Under the pieces are notes generated by a model. The model saw nothing but the letters and a program-made list of their open reading frames with translations. It was not told the origin of the DNA and did not search any database. A DNA stretch of 64,000 nucleotides from Pantoea agglomerans (GTDB lineage: Bacteria > Pseudomonadota > Gammaproteobacteria > Enterobacterales > Enterobacteriaceae): the NCBI RefSeq assembly GCF_021397715.1, contig NZ_CP090207.1:124001-188000 (forward strand), given 5' to 3'. This document shows, piece after piece, positions 10,212-21,230 of this stretch (its first letter is position 1; each line of letters opens with the position of its first letter). A program made the position numbers and the translations under genes.

Positions 10212-12035
10212 GTGATCGAAAATTTGCGTAACATCGCCATCATCGCGCACGTTGACCATGGAAAGACCACCCTGGTTGACAAACTGCTGCAACAATCCGG
10301 TACTTTTGATGCCCGTACCGAAGCAACCGAGCGCGTGATGGACTCCAATGATTTGGAGAAAGAGCGTGGGATTACCATCCTCGCAAAAAACACCGCCATT
10401 AAGTGGAACGACTACCGTATCAACATCGTTGATACCCCAGGACACGCCGACTTCGGTGGTGAAGTTGAGCGCGTCATGTCCATGGTGGACTCGGTGCTGC
10501 TGGTTGTAGATGCGATGGATGGCCCTATGCCGCAAACCCGCTTCGTGACCAAAAAAGCGTTCGCGCATGGTCTGAAGCCGATTGTGGTTATCAACAAAGT
10601 AGACCGCCCGGGTGCGCGTCCGGATTGGGTTGTGGATCAGGTATTTGACCTGTTCGTCAACCTCGACGCGACTGACGAGCAGCTCGACTTCCCTATCATT
10701 TTCGCTTCGGCGCTGAATGGTATTGCTGGTCTGGAACACACTGATATGGCTGACGATATGACGCCACTGTATCAGGCGATCGTTGACCACGTTTCTCCAC
10801 CACAGGTTGAAGCTGAAGCGCCACTGCAGATGCAAATCTCGCAACTGGACTACAACAACTACCTGGGTGTTATCGGCATCGGCCGCATCAAACGCGGTAA
10901 AGTGAAGCCTAACCAGCAAGTCACTATCATCGATAGCGAAGGCAAAACCCGTAACGGTAAAGTCGGCAAAGTTCTGACTCACCTGGGTCTGGAGCGTATC
11001 GACAGCGATCTGGCAGAAGCGGGCGATATCATTGCTATCACCGGTCTGGGCGAACTGAACATCTCTGACACCATCTGTGATCCACAGAACGTGCAGGCGT
11101 TGCCAGCACTGAGCGTCGATGAGCCAACAGTAACCATGTTCTTTAACGTCAACACCTCACCGTTCTGCGGTAAAGAAGGTAAGTACGTGACTTCACGTCA
11201 GATCCTTGAGCGTCTGAACAAAGAACTGGTTCACAACGTGGCGCTGCGTGTTGAAGAAACCGAAGATGCTGACGCGTTCCGCGTATCAGGTCGTGGTGAG
11301 CTGCACCTCTCTGTTCTGATCGAAAACATGCGTCGTGAAGGTTTCGAACTGGCGGTATCCCGTCCGAAAGTTATCTTCCGTGAAATCGATGGCCGCAAAC
11401 AAGAGCCATTCGAGAACGTGACGCTGGATATCGAAGAGAACAACCAGGGTTCAGTCATGCAAGCCATGGGTGAGCGTAAGGGCGATCTGAAAAACATGGA
11501 TCCGGATGGCAAAGGCCGCGTACGTCTCGACTACGTGATCCCAAGCCGTGGCCTGATTGGCTTCCGTAACGAATTCATGACCATGACGTCTGGTACCGGT
11601 CTGCTCTACTCCACCTTCAGCCACTACGACGACATTCGTCCAGGCGAAGTGGGCCAGCGTCAGAACGGCGTACTGATCTCTAACGGTCAGGGTAAAGCGG
11701 TTGCGTTTGCACTGTTCGGCCTGCAGGACCGCGGTAAGCTGTTCCTGGGTCACGGTGCGGAAGTGTATGAAGGCCAGATCATCGGTATTCACAGCCGCTC
11801 TAACGACCTGACAGTTAACTGTCTGACCGGTAAGAAACTGACCAACATGCGTGCTTCCGGTACGGATGAAGCGACTACCCTGGTGCCGCCAATCAAGATG
11901 ACGCTGGAGCAGGCGATCGAGTTCATCGATGATGACGAACTGGTTGAAGTCACGCCACAGTCAGTGCGTATCCGTAAACGTCACCTGACTGAAAACGACC
12001 GTAAACGTGCTTCACGTGGTCCTAAAGACGCGTAA
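10212..12035 (+). CDS. typA: Ribosome-dependent GTPase BipA/TypA
   Basis: Translational GTPase involved in 50S assembly and growth at low temperature or under stress. G1 is [10 protein letters not shown]3 DTPGHADF, G4 NKVDRPGA; an EF-G-like domain II, domains III/V and the BipA-specific C-terminal domain follow. 607 residues. The start is GTG (MIENLRN), as in E. coli, since no in-frame ATG lies nearby upstream. It is divergent from glnA, with its promoter region overlapping the glnA enhancer region. Confidence 0.98.
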   Translation: MIENLRNIAIIAHVDHGKTTLVDKLLQQSGTFDARTEATERVMDSNDLEKERGITILAKNTAIKWNDYRINIVDTPGHADFGGEVERVMSMVDSVLLVVDAMDGPMPQTRFVTKKAFAHGLKPIVVINKVDRPGARPDWVVDQVFDLFVNLDATDEQLDFPIIFASALNGIAGLEHTDMADDMTPLYQAIVDHVSPPQVEAEAPLQMQISQLDYNNYLGVIGIGRIKRGKVKPNQQVTIIDSEGKTRNGKVGKVLTHLGLERIDSDLAEAGDIIAITGLGELNISDTICDPQNVQALPALSVDEPTVTMFFNVNTSPFCGKEGKYVTSRQILERLNKELVHNVALRVEETEDADAFRVSGRGELHLSVLIENMRREGFELAVSRPKVIFREIDGRKQEPFENVTLDIEENNQGSVMQAMGERKGDLKNMDPDGKGRVRLDYVIPSRGLIGFRNEFMTMTSGTGLLYSTFSHYDDIRPGEVGQRQNGVLISNGQGKAVAFALFGLQDRGKLFLGHGAEVYEGQIIGIHSRSNDLTVNCLTGKKLTNMRASGTDEATTLVPPIKMTLEQAIEFIDDDELVEVTPQSVRIRKRHLTENDRKRASRGPKDA

Positions 12036-12054
12036 TTCGCGCCTTTAATCGATA

Positions 12055-12080
12055 AAAAGCCCCGTTATCGGGGCTTTTTT
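12055..12080 (+). terminator. Terminator of typA
   Basis: 10-bp stem AAAAGCCCCG / CGGGGCTTTT with a 4-nt loop and a run of eight Ts overlapping the stem end. Confidence 0.93.
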
Positions 12081-12246
12081 TTGCCTGCAATTCCGATCCT
12101 GCACCACCAGGCCAGCGATGAGTAGGGTCTCAGCGCGCGCGTCTCAAGCGGTCATTGCCGTTTCCGCTTTTCTCTCCGCGGTTATCTGTTCAGCCCGCCC
12201 TTTTGCCGCTAGAGTGAATACTTCAGGGAACAGAAGGAGGCGCACC

Positions 12247-12843
12247 ATGTTGTACATTTTTGATTTGGGCAATGTGATCATTGATATCGATTTTAACCGC
12301 GTGTTAGGTGTCTGGAGTGACCTTAGCCGCGTGCCGCTGGCGTCATTGCAAAGCCATTTTGTGATGGATGAAGCGTTTGAACAGCACGAGCGGGGCGAGA
12401 TCAGCGATGAAGATTTCGCGTTAGCGCTGTGTGAAAAGCTGGAGATCGCCCTGAGTTACGAGCAGTTCACCGCAGGCTGGCAGGCGGTGTTTGTTGACGT
12501 GCGGCCTGAAACTCTGGCGCTGATGAACCGGCTGCGGCTGGAAGGACATCGGGTCGTGATCCTCTCCAATACCAACAAGCTGCACTGCGCCTTCTGGCCG
12601 ACCCAGTACCCGGATGTGCAGCAGGCGGCGGATGCGCTCTACCTGTCGCAGGAACTCGGGATGCGCAAGCCGGAAGCGCGCATCTATCAGCACGTGCTGG
12701 AGGCGGAAGGCGTCAGTGCCGATCAGGCGGTCTTCTTCGACGATAACCCGCAGAATATTGACGCGGCGCGCGCGCTGGGCATTGAAAGCGTGCTGGTCAC
12801 TGACAGCAAAACGGTGCCCGACTGGTTCGCAGGTCAGCATTAA
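12247..12843 (+). CDS. yihX: HAD-family glucose-1-phosphatase YihX
   Basis: Haloacid-dehalogenase-superfamily phosphatase; the E. coli homologue hydrolyses alpha-D-glucose-1-phosphate. 198 residues, with the nucleophile Asp in FDLGNVI at the N-terminus, the Thr/Ser motif VILSNTN, a conserved Lys and the acidic FFDDN motif. The ATG at 12247 is chosen because AGAAGGAGG precedes it and because MLYIFDLGNV is the family start; the frame is open further upstream but looks non-coding. First gene of a yihX-yihY-dtd-fabY run. Confidence 0.95.
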   Translation: MLYIFDLGNVIIDIDFNRVLGVWSDLSRVPLASLQSHFVMDEAFEQHERGEISDEDFALALCEKLEIALSYEQFTAGWQAVFVDVRPETLALMNRLRLEGHRVVILSNTNKLHCAFWPTQYPDVQQAADALYLSQELGMRKPEARIYQHVLEAEGVSADQAVFFDDNPQNIDAARALGIESVLVTDSKTVPDWFAGQH

Positions 12844-12846
12844 ACC

Positions 12847-13716
12847 ATGACGTCACGTAAATTTCGTCCCGGGCTACATGCGTTCTGGCTGTGGCTCAAA
12901 CTGTTATGGAAGCGGGTTGATGAAGATGGCATGACGACTCAGGCCGGCAATCTGGCTTTCGTCTCATTGCTGGCGCTGGTGCCGCTTATCGCGGTGGTGT
13001 TTGCGCTGTTTGCGGCTTTCCCGGTCTTCTCCGACATCAGTGTGCAGTTAAAGCAGTTCATCTTTACTAACCTGATGCCGGCTGCGGGTAACACACTGCA
13101 ACGCTATTTAGAGCAGTTTGTTGCCAACGTTAACCGCATGACCGCCGTCGGCGCGGTTGGTCTGATCGTCACGGCGCTACTGCTGATGCATTCGGTCGAT
13201 ACCGCACTGAATACCATCTGGCGCAGCAACAAGAAGCGGCCGATGGTCTATTCGTTTGCGGTTTACTGGATGATCCTGACGCTGGGTCCGCTGCTGGCCG
13301 GTGCCAGCCTGGCCATCAGCTCGTATCTGCTGTCGCTGCGCTGGATCAACGCCACCGGCGTGACCAGCCTGGTCGATCAGATGCTGCGCATCTTCCCGCT
13401 GCTGCTCTCCTGGTTCGCCTTCTGGCTGCTCTACAGCATTGTTCCCACCCAGCGGGTGCCACCGCGCGATGCGCTGATTGGCGCGCTGGTGGCGGGTGCG
13501 CTGTTTGAGCTGGGTAAAAAGGGCTTCGCGCTCTATGTTACGATGTTTCCCTCTTATCAGCTGATCTACGGCGTACTGGCCGTGATCCCGATTCTGTTCC
13601 TCTGGGTCTACTGGACCTGGTGTATTGTGTTGTTAGGCGCTGAAATTACTGTCGCATTAGCGGACTATCGCCAGTTAAAACAGCAGCACAGAGAAAAAGA
13701 ACGTGAGGAAACATGA
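12847..13716 (+). CDS. yihY: Inner-membrane protein YihY
   Basis: YihY/BrkB-family polytopic inner-membrane protein of uncertain function. It was once mis-assigned as RNase BN, an activity that belongs to another gene. 289 residues with about six hydrophobic segments and the family motif [18 protein letters not shown] near the start. It begins 3 bp after yihX and overlaps dtd by 4 bp (ATGA), indicating one transcript. Confidence 0.95.
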   Translation: MTSRKFRPGLHAFWLWLKLLWKRVDEDGMTTQAGNLAFVSLLALVPLIAVVFALFAAFPVFSDISVQLKQFIFTNLMPAAGNTLQRYLEQFVANVNRMTAVGAVGLIVTALLLMHSVDTALNTIWRSNKKRPMVYSFAVYWMILTLGPLLAGASLAISSYLLSLRWINATGVTSLVDQMLRIFPLLLSWFAFWLLYSIVPTQRVPPRDALIGALVAGALFELGKKGFALYVTMFPSYQLIYGVLAVIPILFLWVYWTWCIVLLGAEITVALADYRQLKQQHREKEREET

Positions 13717-14150
13717 TTGCATTGATTCAACGCGTGCAGCGCGCCAGCGTTAGCGTCGATCAGGTCGTGACAGGTGAAATCGGTAGCGGATTACTGGTGT
13801 TACTGGGCGTGGAAAAAGGTGATGACGCACAGCGTGCGGAGCGTCTCGCAGAACGGGTGCTGGGTTATCGCATCTTCAGTGATGAACAGGGCAAAATGAA
13901 CCTGAGCGTCAAACAGGCTGGCGGCAGCGTGCTGGTGGTGTCGCAGTTTACCCTGGCGGCGGATACTAAAAAGGGCATGCGGCCCTCCTTTTCCGGCGGC
14001 GCGGAACCGGCGGAAGCTGAACGCCTGTATGAATATTTCAGCGACTGCTGTCGTCGGCAGGGCATCACCACTGAGAATGGCCGCTTTGCGGCAGATATGC
14101 AGGTCGCGCTGGTGAATGATGGTCCTGTAACCTTCTGGTTGCAGGTGTGA
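13713..14150 (+). CDS. dtd: D-aminoacyl-tRNA deacylase
   Basis: Hydrolyses D-Tyr-tRNA and other mischarged D-aminoacyl-tRNAs. 145 residues, the standard length. The two active-site signatures VSQFTLAAD and the C-terminal NDGPVTFWL are present. The ATG overlaps the end of yihY by 4 bp, and the stop overlaps a possible GTG start of fabY. Confidence 0.97.
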   Translation: MIALIQRVQRASVSVDQVVTGEIGSGLLVLLGVEKGDDAQRAERLAERVLGYRIFSDEQGKMNLSVKQAGGSVLVVSQFTLAADTKKGMRPSFSGGAEPAEAERLYEYFSDCCRRQGITTENGRFAADMQVALVNDGPVTFWLQV

Positions 14151-14209
14151 GATCGTCAGCCGAGCGGCAAGGGATAAGCCACGCAAGCTCCGAACGAGAG
14201 AAACATTTT

Positions 14210-15157
14210 ATGTATCATCTTCGCGTGCCACAGACGGCGGAAGAGCTGGATATCTATTATCAGTTCCGCTGGGAAATGCTACGAAAACCGCTGCGTCAGC
14301 CGCAGGGTTCTGAACGTGACGCCTGGGATGCCTTAGCGCATCATCAGATGGTGGTGGATGAACAGGGACAGCCGGTCGCGGTAGGACGTCTGTACATCAA
14401 TGCCGACAACGAAGCGGCGATTCGCTTTATGGCGGTCCACCCTTCGGTGCAGGGCAAAGGCCTGGGGACGCTGGTGGCGATGACGCTGGAATCGGTGGCG
14501 CGTCAGGAGGGGGCCAAACGCGTCACCTGTAGCGCGCGCGAAGATGCCGTCGCCTTCTTTGCCAAACTGGGTTACGTCAACCAGGGAGAGATTACCGCGC
14601 CGCAAACCACGCCGGTACGTCACTTTCTGATGATCAAGCCAGTGGTCACGCTTGACGATATCCTGCACCGCGCCGACTGGTGCGGTCAGCTACAGCAGGC
14701 CTGGTACGCGCACATCCCGCTCAGTGAAAAGATGGGCGTACGCATCCTGCAGTATACCGGCCAGAAATTTATCACCACCATGCCGGAGGCGGGCAATCAG
14801 AACCCGCATCAGACGTTATTTGCGGGCAGCCTGTTCTCGCTGGCGACGCTGACCGGCTGGGGATTAATCTGGCTGTTGCTGCGTGAGCGTCATCTTGGCG
14901 GCACCATTATTCTGGCCGATGCGCATATTCGTTACAGTCAGCCTATCAGTGGTCGGCCAGGCGCCATCGCCGATCTGGGCTCGTTAAGCGGCGATCTCGA
15001 TCGTCTGGCGCGTGGCCGTAAGGCGCGCGTGCAGCTTGAAGTTGAACTGTTCGGCGATGAAGAGCGTGGCGCGGTATTTGAAGGGGTCTATATCGTGCTG
15101 CCTGCCGATCCTGACGGACCGCTGGAAGAGGGCGGCTCGGGCGCGCGCATTAACTGA
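14210..15157 (+). CDS. fabY: GNAT acetyltransferase/hotdog thioesterase fusion (YiiD/FabY)
   Basis: Two-domain protein: an N-terminal GNAT domain (about 1-150, [18 protein letters not shown] is the CoA-binding loop) and a C-terminal hotdog-fold YiiD_C domain. The E. coli homologue is reported to take part in initiation of fatty-acid synthesis. The ATG at 14210 (MYHLRVPQT) gives 315 residues. An in-frame GTG at 14147 overlapping the dtd stop would give 336, closer to the 329 of E. coli, whose start also lies before MYHLR, so the longer form is a serious alternative. Confidence 0.9.
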   Translation: MYHLRVPQTAEELDIYYQFRWEMLRKPLRQPQGSERDAWDALAHHQMVVDEQGQPVAVGRLYINADNEAAIRFMAVHPSVQGKGLGTLVAMTLESVARQEGAKRVTCSAREDAVAFFAKLGYVNQGEITAPQTTPVRHFLMIKPVVTLDDILHRADWCGQLQQAWYAHIPLSEKMGVRILQYTGQKFITTMPEAGNQNPHQTLFAGSLFSLATLTGWGLIWLLLRERHLGGTIILADAHIRYSQPISGRPGAIADLGSLSGDLDRLARGRKARVQLEVELFGDEERGAVFEGVYIVLPADPDGPLEEGGSGARIN

Positions 15158-15160
15158 TCA

Positions 15161-15185
15161 TCAGGGCCGGTAAAACCGGCCCTGA
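15161..15185. terminator. Bidirectional hairpin between fabY and yicH
   Basis: Perfect 10-bp inverted repeat TCAGGGCCGG / CCGGCCCTGA with a TAAAA loop, between converging genes. No T run. Confidence 0.6.
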
Positions 15186-15189
15186 TGCG

Positions 15190-16869
15190 TTATCGAACCT
15201 CACCAGCCTGCAGGGTCTGCTGCAACTGCTGGCTGTCGGTGGTGACTGACAAACTGCCATTGGCGGTTGGACGCAGTGGCTGACCGGCTTTTAACGCGGC
15301 ATTCAGCTGCAGTTGCAGGTTGCTGTCACCGGTTAGCGGCAGCGCCGGCCATCCCCAGTTCTGCAACACATTCACCGGCACGGCACGGCCAGTCAGCTGC
15401 AACGTCAGCGGACGCTCGGGCTGCTGGCCGACCGTCGCACGTCCTTCCAGCAAGCCCTTACCACTGAACGCGCTCAGCTCGGTCACCTGAATCTGCTGCG
15501 GATCGGCACTTAGTGCAATTGAAGGATGGCGCAAATCGGTGCGGTTAAAGGTCGACTCCGCCGCATTCAGGCTCAGCTTACCGGACCAGATCCCCCACTG
15601 TTGCTGACGAACCAGCAACAGATTCTCACCGGTGCCATCCAGCGACGTCAGCTGGAAAGGAAACGCCGGATTAATATCGATAATCAGATTACGGTTTGAG
15701 GTGAAACGCGTCACCACCACGCTATCAAGCCAGTCAGGTAACGTGGACTGCCAGCGATCGCGCCAGTCCTGCGGCAGGGTATATTCCAGCCCGGCGACCG
15801 CCAGGTTTTTCAGCGTCAGGCGTTTATCGGCGCGCGACCAGTCGCCTTCTGCCCGGATCACGCCGTTGGCCCAGCGTGAACTGAACTGCGTCAGGGCGAT
15901 GCCTTGCGGAGAGAAGTCCAGATTGACGATTGGATCGTTCAGCTCCAGCCCGCCGTTGATAAAGTTGCTGGCGTTCATGGCCAGCGAGCCGTCGTTGCTC
16001 TGCCAGTCATCGCCCTGCCAGTTAAGGTTACGCAGGGTCAGATCAAGGTCGGTCACCGCCCAGTCAGGCCCCTGCAGGCGCGCATCGGTCACATCCAGCC
16101 GGGTTATGGCAATCGATGGCACCGCCTGCACATTACGCAGAAAATCTTTCAGGCTGCTGGCGGTCTGCAGACGAATATCATTCAGCCGCAGCTGGTTAAT
16201 CTTCCAGTTGCCCTGCGCATCGCGCTCACCGTTGCCGGTCATCGAGCCGCGAGCCAGATCGGCACCGACATTATTGAAAACCATCCGTCCCTGCGAGACG
16301 CTTCCCTGAATCAGCACATTTTCGCCGGGCACCTTATTCAGCGTCATGCTGCCGGCACTCATCTGGAAACGGGCATCCTGGCCCAGCATATTGCTGGCGA
16401 CCGGTTTCCACGGCAGAATGCCGCCGTTCACCTGCTGAGCGAACAGCGGCAGCGCGCTGTTGGGGCTTTCGATATGCATGTTGTTGAGCTGCAGACGCTG
16501 GGCCTGAATCGGCAGCGCGCTTGATGGCGTCAGGTTGGCCAGGTTGACTTCGCCGTCACGCAGTTCGATGCTGCTGAAGTGCAGCGGATCGCTGAACTGC
16601 ACCAGCGCCAGGCCGAGATCGACGCGCTTTGCCACCAGCACCGCTGGCTGACCATCGTGACCGAAGCTGAAGTCATCCAGAATGACATGCGAGGGAGAGG
16701 AGAAGTTGTGCTCAATTTTACTCAGGGAGAGATGCCACTCCGTTTTGTCGCTCACCCATCGGCTAAACCAGCCTGCACCCCATTGCGTCTGCAGCAGCAC
16801 ATAGATCACCACCAGGGTGAAGAGCAGCAGCAAAAGTAAGGTGAGGAAAAACTTTCCAAGAAATTTCAT
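15190..16869 (-). CDS. yicH: AsmA-family protein YicH
   Basis: AsmA-like protein, a family thought to bridge the inner and outer membranes and to move lipids. 559 residues: an N-terminal membrane anchor (about residues 7-27, LTLLLLLLFTLVVIYVLL) and then a long periplasmic region rich in beta-strand repeats. A C-terminal AsmA domain lies near the end. It lies 3' of xanP on the same strand, as in E. coli. Confidence 0.92.
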   Translation of the reverse strand: MKFLGKFFLTLLLLLLFTLVVIYVLLQTQWGAGWFSRWVSDKTEWHLSLSKIEHNFSSPSHVILDDFSFGHDGQPAVLVAKRVDLGLALVQFSDPLHFSSIELRDGEVNLANLTPSSALPIQAQRLQLNNMHIESPNSALPLFAQQVNGGILPWKPVASNMLGQDARFQMSAGSMTLNKVPGENVLIQGSVSQGRMVFNNVGADLARGSMTGNGERDAQGNWKINQLRLNDIRLQTASSLKDFLRNVQAVPSIAITRLDVTDARLQGPDWAVTDLDLTLRNLNWQGDDWQSNDGSLAMNASNFINGGLELNDPIVNLDFSPQGIALTQFSSRWANGVIRAEGDWSRADKRLTLKNLAVAGLEYTLPQDWRDRWQSTLPDWLDSVVVTRFTSNRNLIIDINPAFPFQLTSLDGTGENLLLVRQQQWGIWSGKLSLNAAESTFNRTDLRHPSIALSADPQQIQVTELSAFSGKGLLEGRATVGQQPERPLTLQLTGRAVPVNVLQNWGWPALPLTGDSNLQLQLNAALKAGQPLRPTANGSLSVTTDSQQLQQTLQAGEVR

Positions 16870-16962
16870 AGCATCCTTCCCGAGTTAAATCCGGTGAGAG
16901 GTTGTTATGCCTGAATTACCGTTACAGCTCAACAGCCTGGATGTAAATCCGACTAAATAGCA

Positions 16963-16980
16963 GACGGGCCGCAGCCCGTC
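16963..16980 (-). terminator. Weak hairpin after xanP
   Basis: 7-bp stem GACGGGC / GCCCGTC with a 4-nt loop, 7 bp beyond the xanP stop. Without a T run it is at best a weak terminator or a 3'-end stabiliser. Confidence 0.4.
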
Positions 16981-16987
16981 GCTCGCC

Positions 16988-18361
16988 TTACTTCTCCTGC
17001 GGGAAAATCAGGTTCAGCACGATAGCGGTAATTCCACCCGCCGCAATGCCGGAAGAGAGCAGGGTTTTCAGCCACTCAGGCGCAAATTGCAGAATCAGCG
17101 GCTGCTGCGAGACACCCAGCCCCACCGCCAGCGACAGCGCGATGATCATGATGGCGCGGCGGTTCAGCGGCTCACGTGACACGATGCGAACGCCGGAGGC
17201 GGCAATCGTCCCGAACATCACAATGGTCGCGCCGCCCAGCACCGGCTCAGGAATATGCTGCACCAGGCCGCTGACCGCCGGAAACAGCCCCAGCACAATC
17301 AGCATCAGCGCCACGACAAAGCCAACGTAGCGGCTGGCGACGCCGGTGAGCTGAATCACGCCGTTATTCTGCCCGAAGCAGGAGTTAGGGAAAGTGTTGA
17401 ACAGCGCGGAGACAAACGAATTGAGGCCGTTAGCCAGCACGCCGCCCTTCAGGCGTTTCATATAGAGCGGACCGCTCACCGGCTGCTCTGAGACATCAGA
17501 GGTTGCGGTTATGTCGCCAATGGTTTCCAGCGAGGTCACCATAAACACCAGCATCAGCGGAACCAGCAGGTTCCAGTCGAAGCCCAGCCCGTAATAGAGC
17601 GGCGTCGGTACTGCAATCAGCGGTTGATCGGCTGGCGCGCTGGTGGTGGGTAACATATCCAGTGCCCAGGCCAGCAGATAGCCGACCGCCATGGCGATCA
17701 CCAGTGAAGCGACGCGCAGATAGGGATTTTTCTGGCGGTTCAGCAGCACGATCACCAGCAGCACCGCGCCAGCCAGCAGCAGATTTTTTGGTGCGCCAAA
17801 ACTGTGGTCGGCGATGGCGGCAAAGCCGCCGCCGATCGACGTCAGCCCGACCTGAATCAGCGACAGGCCGATAATCATCACCACGATACCTGAGACCAGT
17901 GGCGTAATGATGCGGCGCGCCAGATGCAGCACGCGCGACAGCACCATCTCAGTACAGGAAGCGACCATCAGGGTGCCAAACAGCGCTGCCATCATGGTGG
18001 GCACGTCAGCACCGCCATTTTTCAGCGCCATCCCGCCCATAATCAGCGGCGTGACGAAGTTAAAGCTGGTGCCCTGAATCGACAGCAGGCCGGAACCGAC
18101 CGGACCCCAGGTTTTGATCTGCAGAATCGATGCCACGCCCGACGCGAACAGCGACATGCTGATAATGTGCTGGGTATCCTGGGCGGGCAGGCCCAGCGCC
18201 TGGCAAATCAGCAGCGCGGGGGTAATCACCGCCACAAACATGGCTAACAGATGCTGGCCGGCGGCAAACAGCGTTTGCGGCAGCGGTGGGCGATCTTCAA
18301 GGCGATAAATCAGTTCACTGTGGCGAGTGGCGGGTTGTTCTGGCTGCGGATTGGTGGACAT
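16988..18361 (-). CDS. xanP: Xanthine:proton symporter XanP
   Basis: NCS2 (nucleobase-ascorbate) family permease importing xanthine across the inner membrane. 457 residues (E. coli 463) with about 14 hydrophobic segments. The family signature [15 protein letters not shown] lies around residue 330, and the central [11 protein letters not shown] segment of XanP is present. It is upstream of yicH on the same strand. In E. coli gltS separates xanP from recG; here it is absent and the two genes are 89 bp apart. Confidence 0.95.
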   Translation of the reverse strand: MSTNPQPEQPATRHSELIYRLEDRPPLPQTLFAAGQHLLAMFVAVITPALLICQALGLPAQDTQHIISMSLFASGVASILQIKTWGPVGSGLLSIQGTSFNFVTPLIMGGMALKNGGADVPTMMAALFGTLMVASCTEMVLSRVLHLARRIITPLVSGIVVMIIGLSLIQVGLTSIGGGFAAIADHSFGAPKNLLLAGAVLLVIVLLNRQKNPYLRVASLVIAMAVGYLLAWALDMLPTTSAPADQPLIAVPTPLYYGLGFDWNLLVPLMLVFMVTSLETIGDITATSDVSEQPVSGPLYMKRLKGGVLANGLNSFVSALFNTFPNSCFGQNNGVIQLTGVASRYVGFVVALMLIVLGLFPAVSGLVQHIPEPVLGGATIVMFGTIAASGVRIVSREPLNRRAIMIIALSLAVGLGVSQQPLILQFAPEWLKTLLSSGIAAGGITAIVLNLIFPQEK

Positions 18362-18450
18362 CTTCTACTGTTCCCGAAAAATGGTGTGGCGATTGTAATC
18401 ATCCGCCGGCTAAAAGCAATCGTTTGCCCGGCAGGGAGTAAAAAGGCCGG

Positions 18451-20529
18451 TCAGACGTTGGTATAACGGGTGTTCTCCGGCAGCCAGCGTTCAATCAGGG
18501 CGCTGGCCTGCTCGGGATAGTGCTGGTGGATATGTCGCGCCACGCGCTGCACTTCCGGCACCATCGCCTGATCGCGCAATAAATCTGCCACTTTGAACTC
18601 GGCGTTACCGGTCTGGCGCGTACCCAGCAGCTCGCCTGGTCCGCGAATCTCCAGGTCAAACTGCGCAATCACGAAGCCGTCATTGCTGTCGCGCAACACC
18701 TGCAATCGCTTCTGGGCGGTTTTGCTGAGCGGCGCTTTGTAGAGCAGCACACAGTGTGAGGCGACCGCGCCACGGCCTACCCGTCCGCGTAGCTGATGCA
18801 GCTGCGCCAGTCCTAAGCGTTCCGGGTTTTCAATAATCATCAGGCTGGCATTAGGCACGTCGACGCCCACTTCAATCACCGTGGTTGCCACCAGCAACTG
18901 CAGCTGGTTGGTTTTAAACGCCTGCATCACCGCCTGTTTTTCAGCCGGCTTCATCCGGCCGTGTACCAGGCCGATGTTGAGATCGGGCAGCGCCGTTTTC
19001 AGTGCTTCCCAGCTGGCTTCCGCCGCCTGCGCTTCCAGCAGGTCAGACTCTTCAATCAGCGTACAGACCCAGTACGCCTGACGCCCTTCGCGACAGGCAT
19101 GTTCAACCCGCGCAATGATCTCATCGCGTCGGGTATCGGGAATGGCGACCGTCGTGACCGGCGTGCGGCCCGGTGGCAGTTCGTCAATGGTCGAGGTATC
19201 GAGATCGGCATAAGCGGTCATCGCCAGGGTGCGGGGGATCGGCGTTGCCGTCATGATCAACTGATGCGGATGGAAACCCTGTTCCTCGCCCTTTTCCCAT
19301 AGCGCCAGCCGCTGATGGACGCCAAAACGGTGCTGCTCATCGATAATCACCAGCGCCAGGCCGTTGAACTGCACCTGCTCCTGGAACAGCGCATGGGTGC
19401 CGACCACCATCGCAACCTGACCGCTGGCAATGGCTTCCTGCTGTGCCTGGCGCGCCTTTCCTTTCTGTTTTCCAGCCAGCCAGCCGACTTCAATCCCCAG
19501 CGGCGCAAACCACTGACGGAAGTTGCTGGCGTGCTGTTCAGCCAGCAGTTCAGTCGGGGCCATCAGGGCAACCTGTTTACCGTGCGCAATCACATTCAGC
19601 GCCGATAACGCCGCCACCAGCGTTTTACCGGAACCCACATCGCCCTGCACCAGCCGCATCATCGGGAAGTCATTCGCCAGGTCATGCTCTATTTCCGCCA
19701 CAACCCGCTTCTGCGCACCGGTAGGCGAGAAGGGCAGTGCCGCCAGCAGTTGATCGCTCAGGTTATGACGAGGCGGCATCGGTAACGCGTAATAACGCTG
19801 CGCACCGGCGCGTACCGCCAGCATGCTGAGATTATGCGCCAGCAGCTCTTCCAGAATCAGACGACGCTGCGCCGGATGACGGCCGCTCTCCAGCTCGCTC
19901 AGTTTGAGATCGGGTGGCGGACGATGCAGAGTACGCAACGCATCGGGCAGGCTGATTAAACCGCCGCTTAGCTCCTGCGGTAATAGCTCGGCAATCGGAC
20001 AGCTTTCCAGCAGCGTCAGCGCCTGATCGGTGAGATTACGCAACGTAGCCTGACGGATGCCTTCGGTGGTGGGATAGACCGGCGTCAGCGTCTCTTCAAG
20101 CGCCACGTTGCTGTGTTCGCCCTGGATACGGTACTCAGGATGAATGATCTCAGCGCCGCGCTGACCACGTTTGATTTCACCGTAGGCGGTAACACGACGA
20201 CCTGGCGCCAGGCTGTTTTTCATGCCGGCGTTGAAGTTGAAGAAGCGCATTGTCAGCACGCCGCTGCCATCGCTGATCTGACACACCATCATCCGGCGGC
20301 GGCCAAAAGTGATCTCGGAATGCAGCACTTCACCTTCTACGGTGGCCCAGATACCGGGCAGCAGATCATCAATGGCGTAAAGTTGGGTACGATCTTCGTA
20401 ACGCAGCGGGAGATGGAGCAGCAGATCCTGAATGGTGTGCAGGCCAATTTTGGCCAGCTTTGCCGCCTGGCTGGCACCGACGCCGGTCAGGGTACTGAGC
20501 GGAATGGCATCCAGCAGGCGGCCTTTCAT
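18451..20529 (-). CDS. recG: ATP-dependent DNA helicase RecG
   Basis: Branch-migration helicase that reverses stalled forks and processes Holliday junctions and R-loops. 692 residues (E. coli 693): an N-terminal wedge/OB domain (about 1-250), Walker A GDVGSGKT, motif II IIDEQHRFG, motif III TATPIPRT, then the helicase C domain with HGRMKPAEKQ and QLRGRVGRG. Its start codon overlaps the trmH stop by 4 bp. Confidence 0.98.
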   Translation of the reverse strand: MKGRLLDAIPLSTLTGVGASQAAKLAKIGLHTIQDLLLHLPLRYEDRTQLYAIDDLLPGIWATVEGEVLHSEITFGRRRMMVCQISDGSGVLTMRFFNFNAGMKNSLAPGRRVTAYGEIKRGQRGAEIIHPEYRIQGEHSNVALEETLTPVYPTTEGIRQATLRNLTDQALTLLESCPIAELLPQELSGGLISLPDALRTLHRPPPDLKLSELESGRHPAQRRLILEELLAHNLSMLAVRAGAQRYYALPMPPRHNLSDQLLAALPFSPTGAQKRVVAEIEHDLANDFPMMRLVQGDVGSGKTLVAALSALNVIAHGKQVALMAPTELLAEQHASNFRQWFAPLGIEVGWLAGKQKGKARQAQQEAIASGQVAMVVGTHALFQEQVQFNGLALVIIDEQHRFGVHQRLALWEKGEEQGFHPHQLIMTATPIPRTLAMTAYADLDTSTIDELPPGRTPVTTVAIPDTRRDEIIARVEHACREGRQAYWVCTLIEESDLLEAQAAEASWEALKTALPDLNIGLVHGRMKPAEKQAVMQAFKTNQLQLLVATTVIEVGVDVPNASLMIIENPERLGLAQLHQLRGRVGRGAVASHCVLLYKAPLSKTAQKRLQVLRDSNDGFVIAQFDLEIRGPGELLGTRQTGNAEFKVADLLRDQAMVPEVQRVARHIHQHYPEQASALIERWLPENTRYTNV

Positions 20530-21227
20530 CTTTTACTTTTACCGGTTGACTGCATGGTGGCCCACCAGCTGGCGTCAGCCTCGACCTCGCCCAGGGCGTT
20601 GATGCGCGGATAGGGCAGGCCTTTCTGCCGCGCGACGCGCGCCAGCACCGGGAAACCCCCTTCGAACAGCAGACGTTGCTGTTCATCCTCATCCAGCAGG
20701 CTGTAATCACGCTGGTAAAGGCCGGCATTCTGCCGTTGTCGCTGGGCTTCATACAGGATCAGGGCGGAGGCAACCGAGACGTTCAGCGACTGCACCATAC
20801 CAACCATCGGAATGATAATCTCCTGATCGGCCAGCGCCAGGGCTTCATCGGTAATGCCGGTTTTTTCCTGTCCCATCAGGATGCAGGTCGGGCGGGTATA
20901 ATCAATCTCGCGGAAATCGACGGCTTCCGCTGACAGATGGGTGGCTAACACCTGCATCTTCTGCTGTTTAAGCTGTGTCACGGCGTCGCCGATAGTGCGA
21001 TGCGTCACCACCTTGACCCAGCTGTTGCTGCCGGCCGAGGCGGACGCCTGGGTGCGCATCCGCTGGCTCGGCCAGACGGCGTGCACTTCGTGGATACCCA
21101 CTGCATCGGCGGTGCGAATGACCGCAGAGACGTTGTGCGGTTTATGCACTTGTTCCATGCAGACCGTGAGATCGTGCTGACGCAGCGCCAGCATGGTCTG
21201 AATTCGGGCAAAACGTTGATCGTTCAT
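20526..21227 (-). CDS. trmH: tRNA (Gm18) 2'-O-methyltransferase
   Basis: SPOUT-class (SpoU) methyltransferase that methylates the ribose of G18 in tRNA D-loops. 233 residues. The three SpoU motifs are visible: NVSAVIRTADAVG, ILMGQEKTGI and IPMVGMVQSLNVSVA. It sits 3 bp after spoT and overlaps recG by 4 bp, in the conserved gmk-rpoZ-spoT-trmH-recG run. Confidence 0.97.
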   Translation of the reverse strand: MNDQRFARIQTMLALRQHDLTVCMEQVHKPHNVSAVIRTADAVGIHEVHAVWPSQRMRTQASASAGSNSWVKVVTHRTIGDAVTQLKQQKMQVLATHLSAEAVDFREIDYTRPTCILMGQEKTGITDEALALADQEIIIPMVGMVQSLNVSVASALILYEAQRQRQNAGLYQRDYSLLDEDEQQRLLFEGGFPVLARVARQKGLPYPRINALGEVEADASWWATMQSTGKSKR

Positions 21228-21230
21228 GCA

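Noticed and set aside
10164..10982. Long minus-strand open frame (272 codons) opposite typA
   Set aside because: Fully antisense to a highly conserved gene; typical shadow from codon bias, with His/Asn/Val-rich nonsense composition and no Shine-Dalgarno.
12118..12246. N-terminal extension of yihX
   Set aside because: The frame is open upstream, but the family start MLYIFDLG and AGAAGGAGG place the start at 12247.
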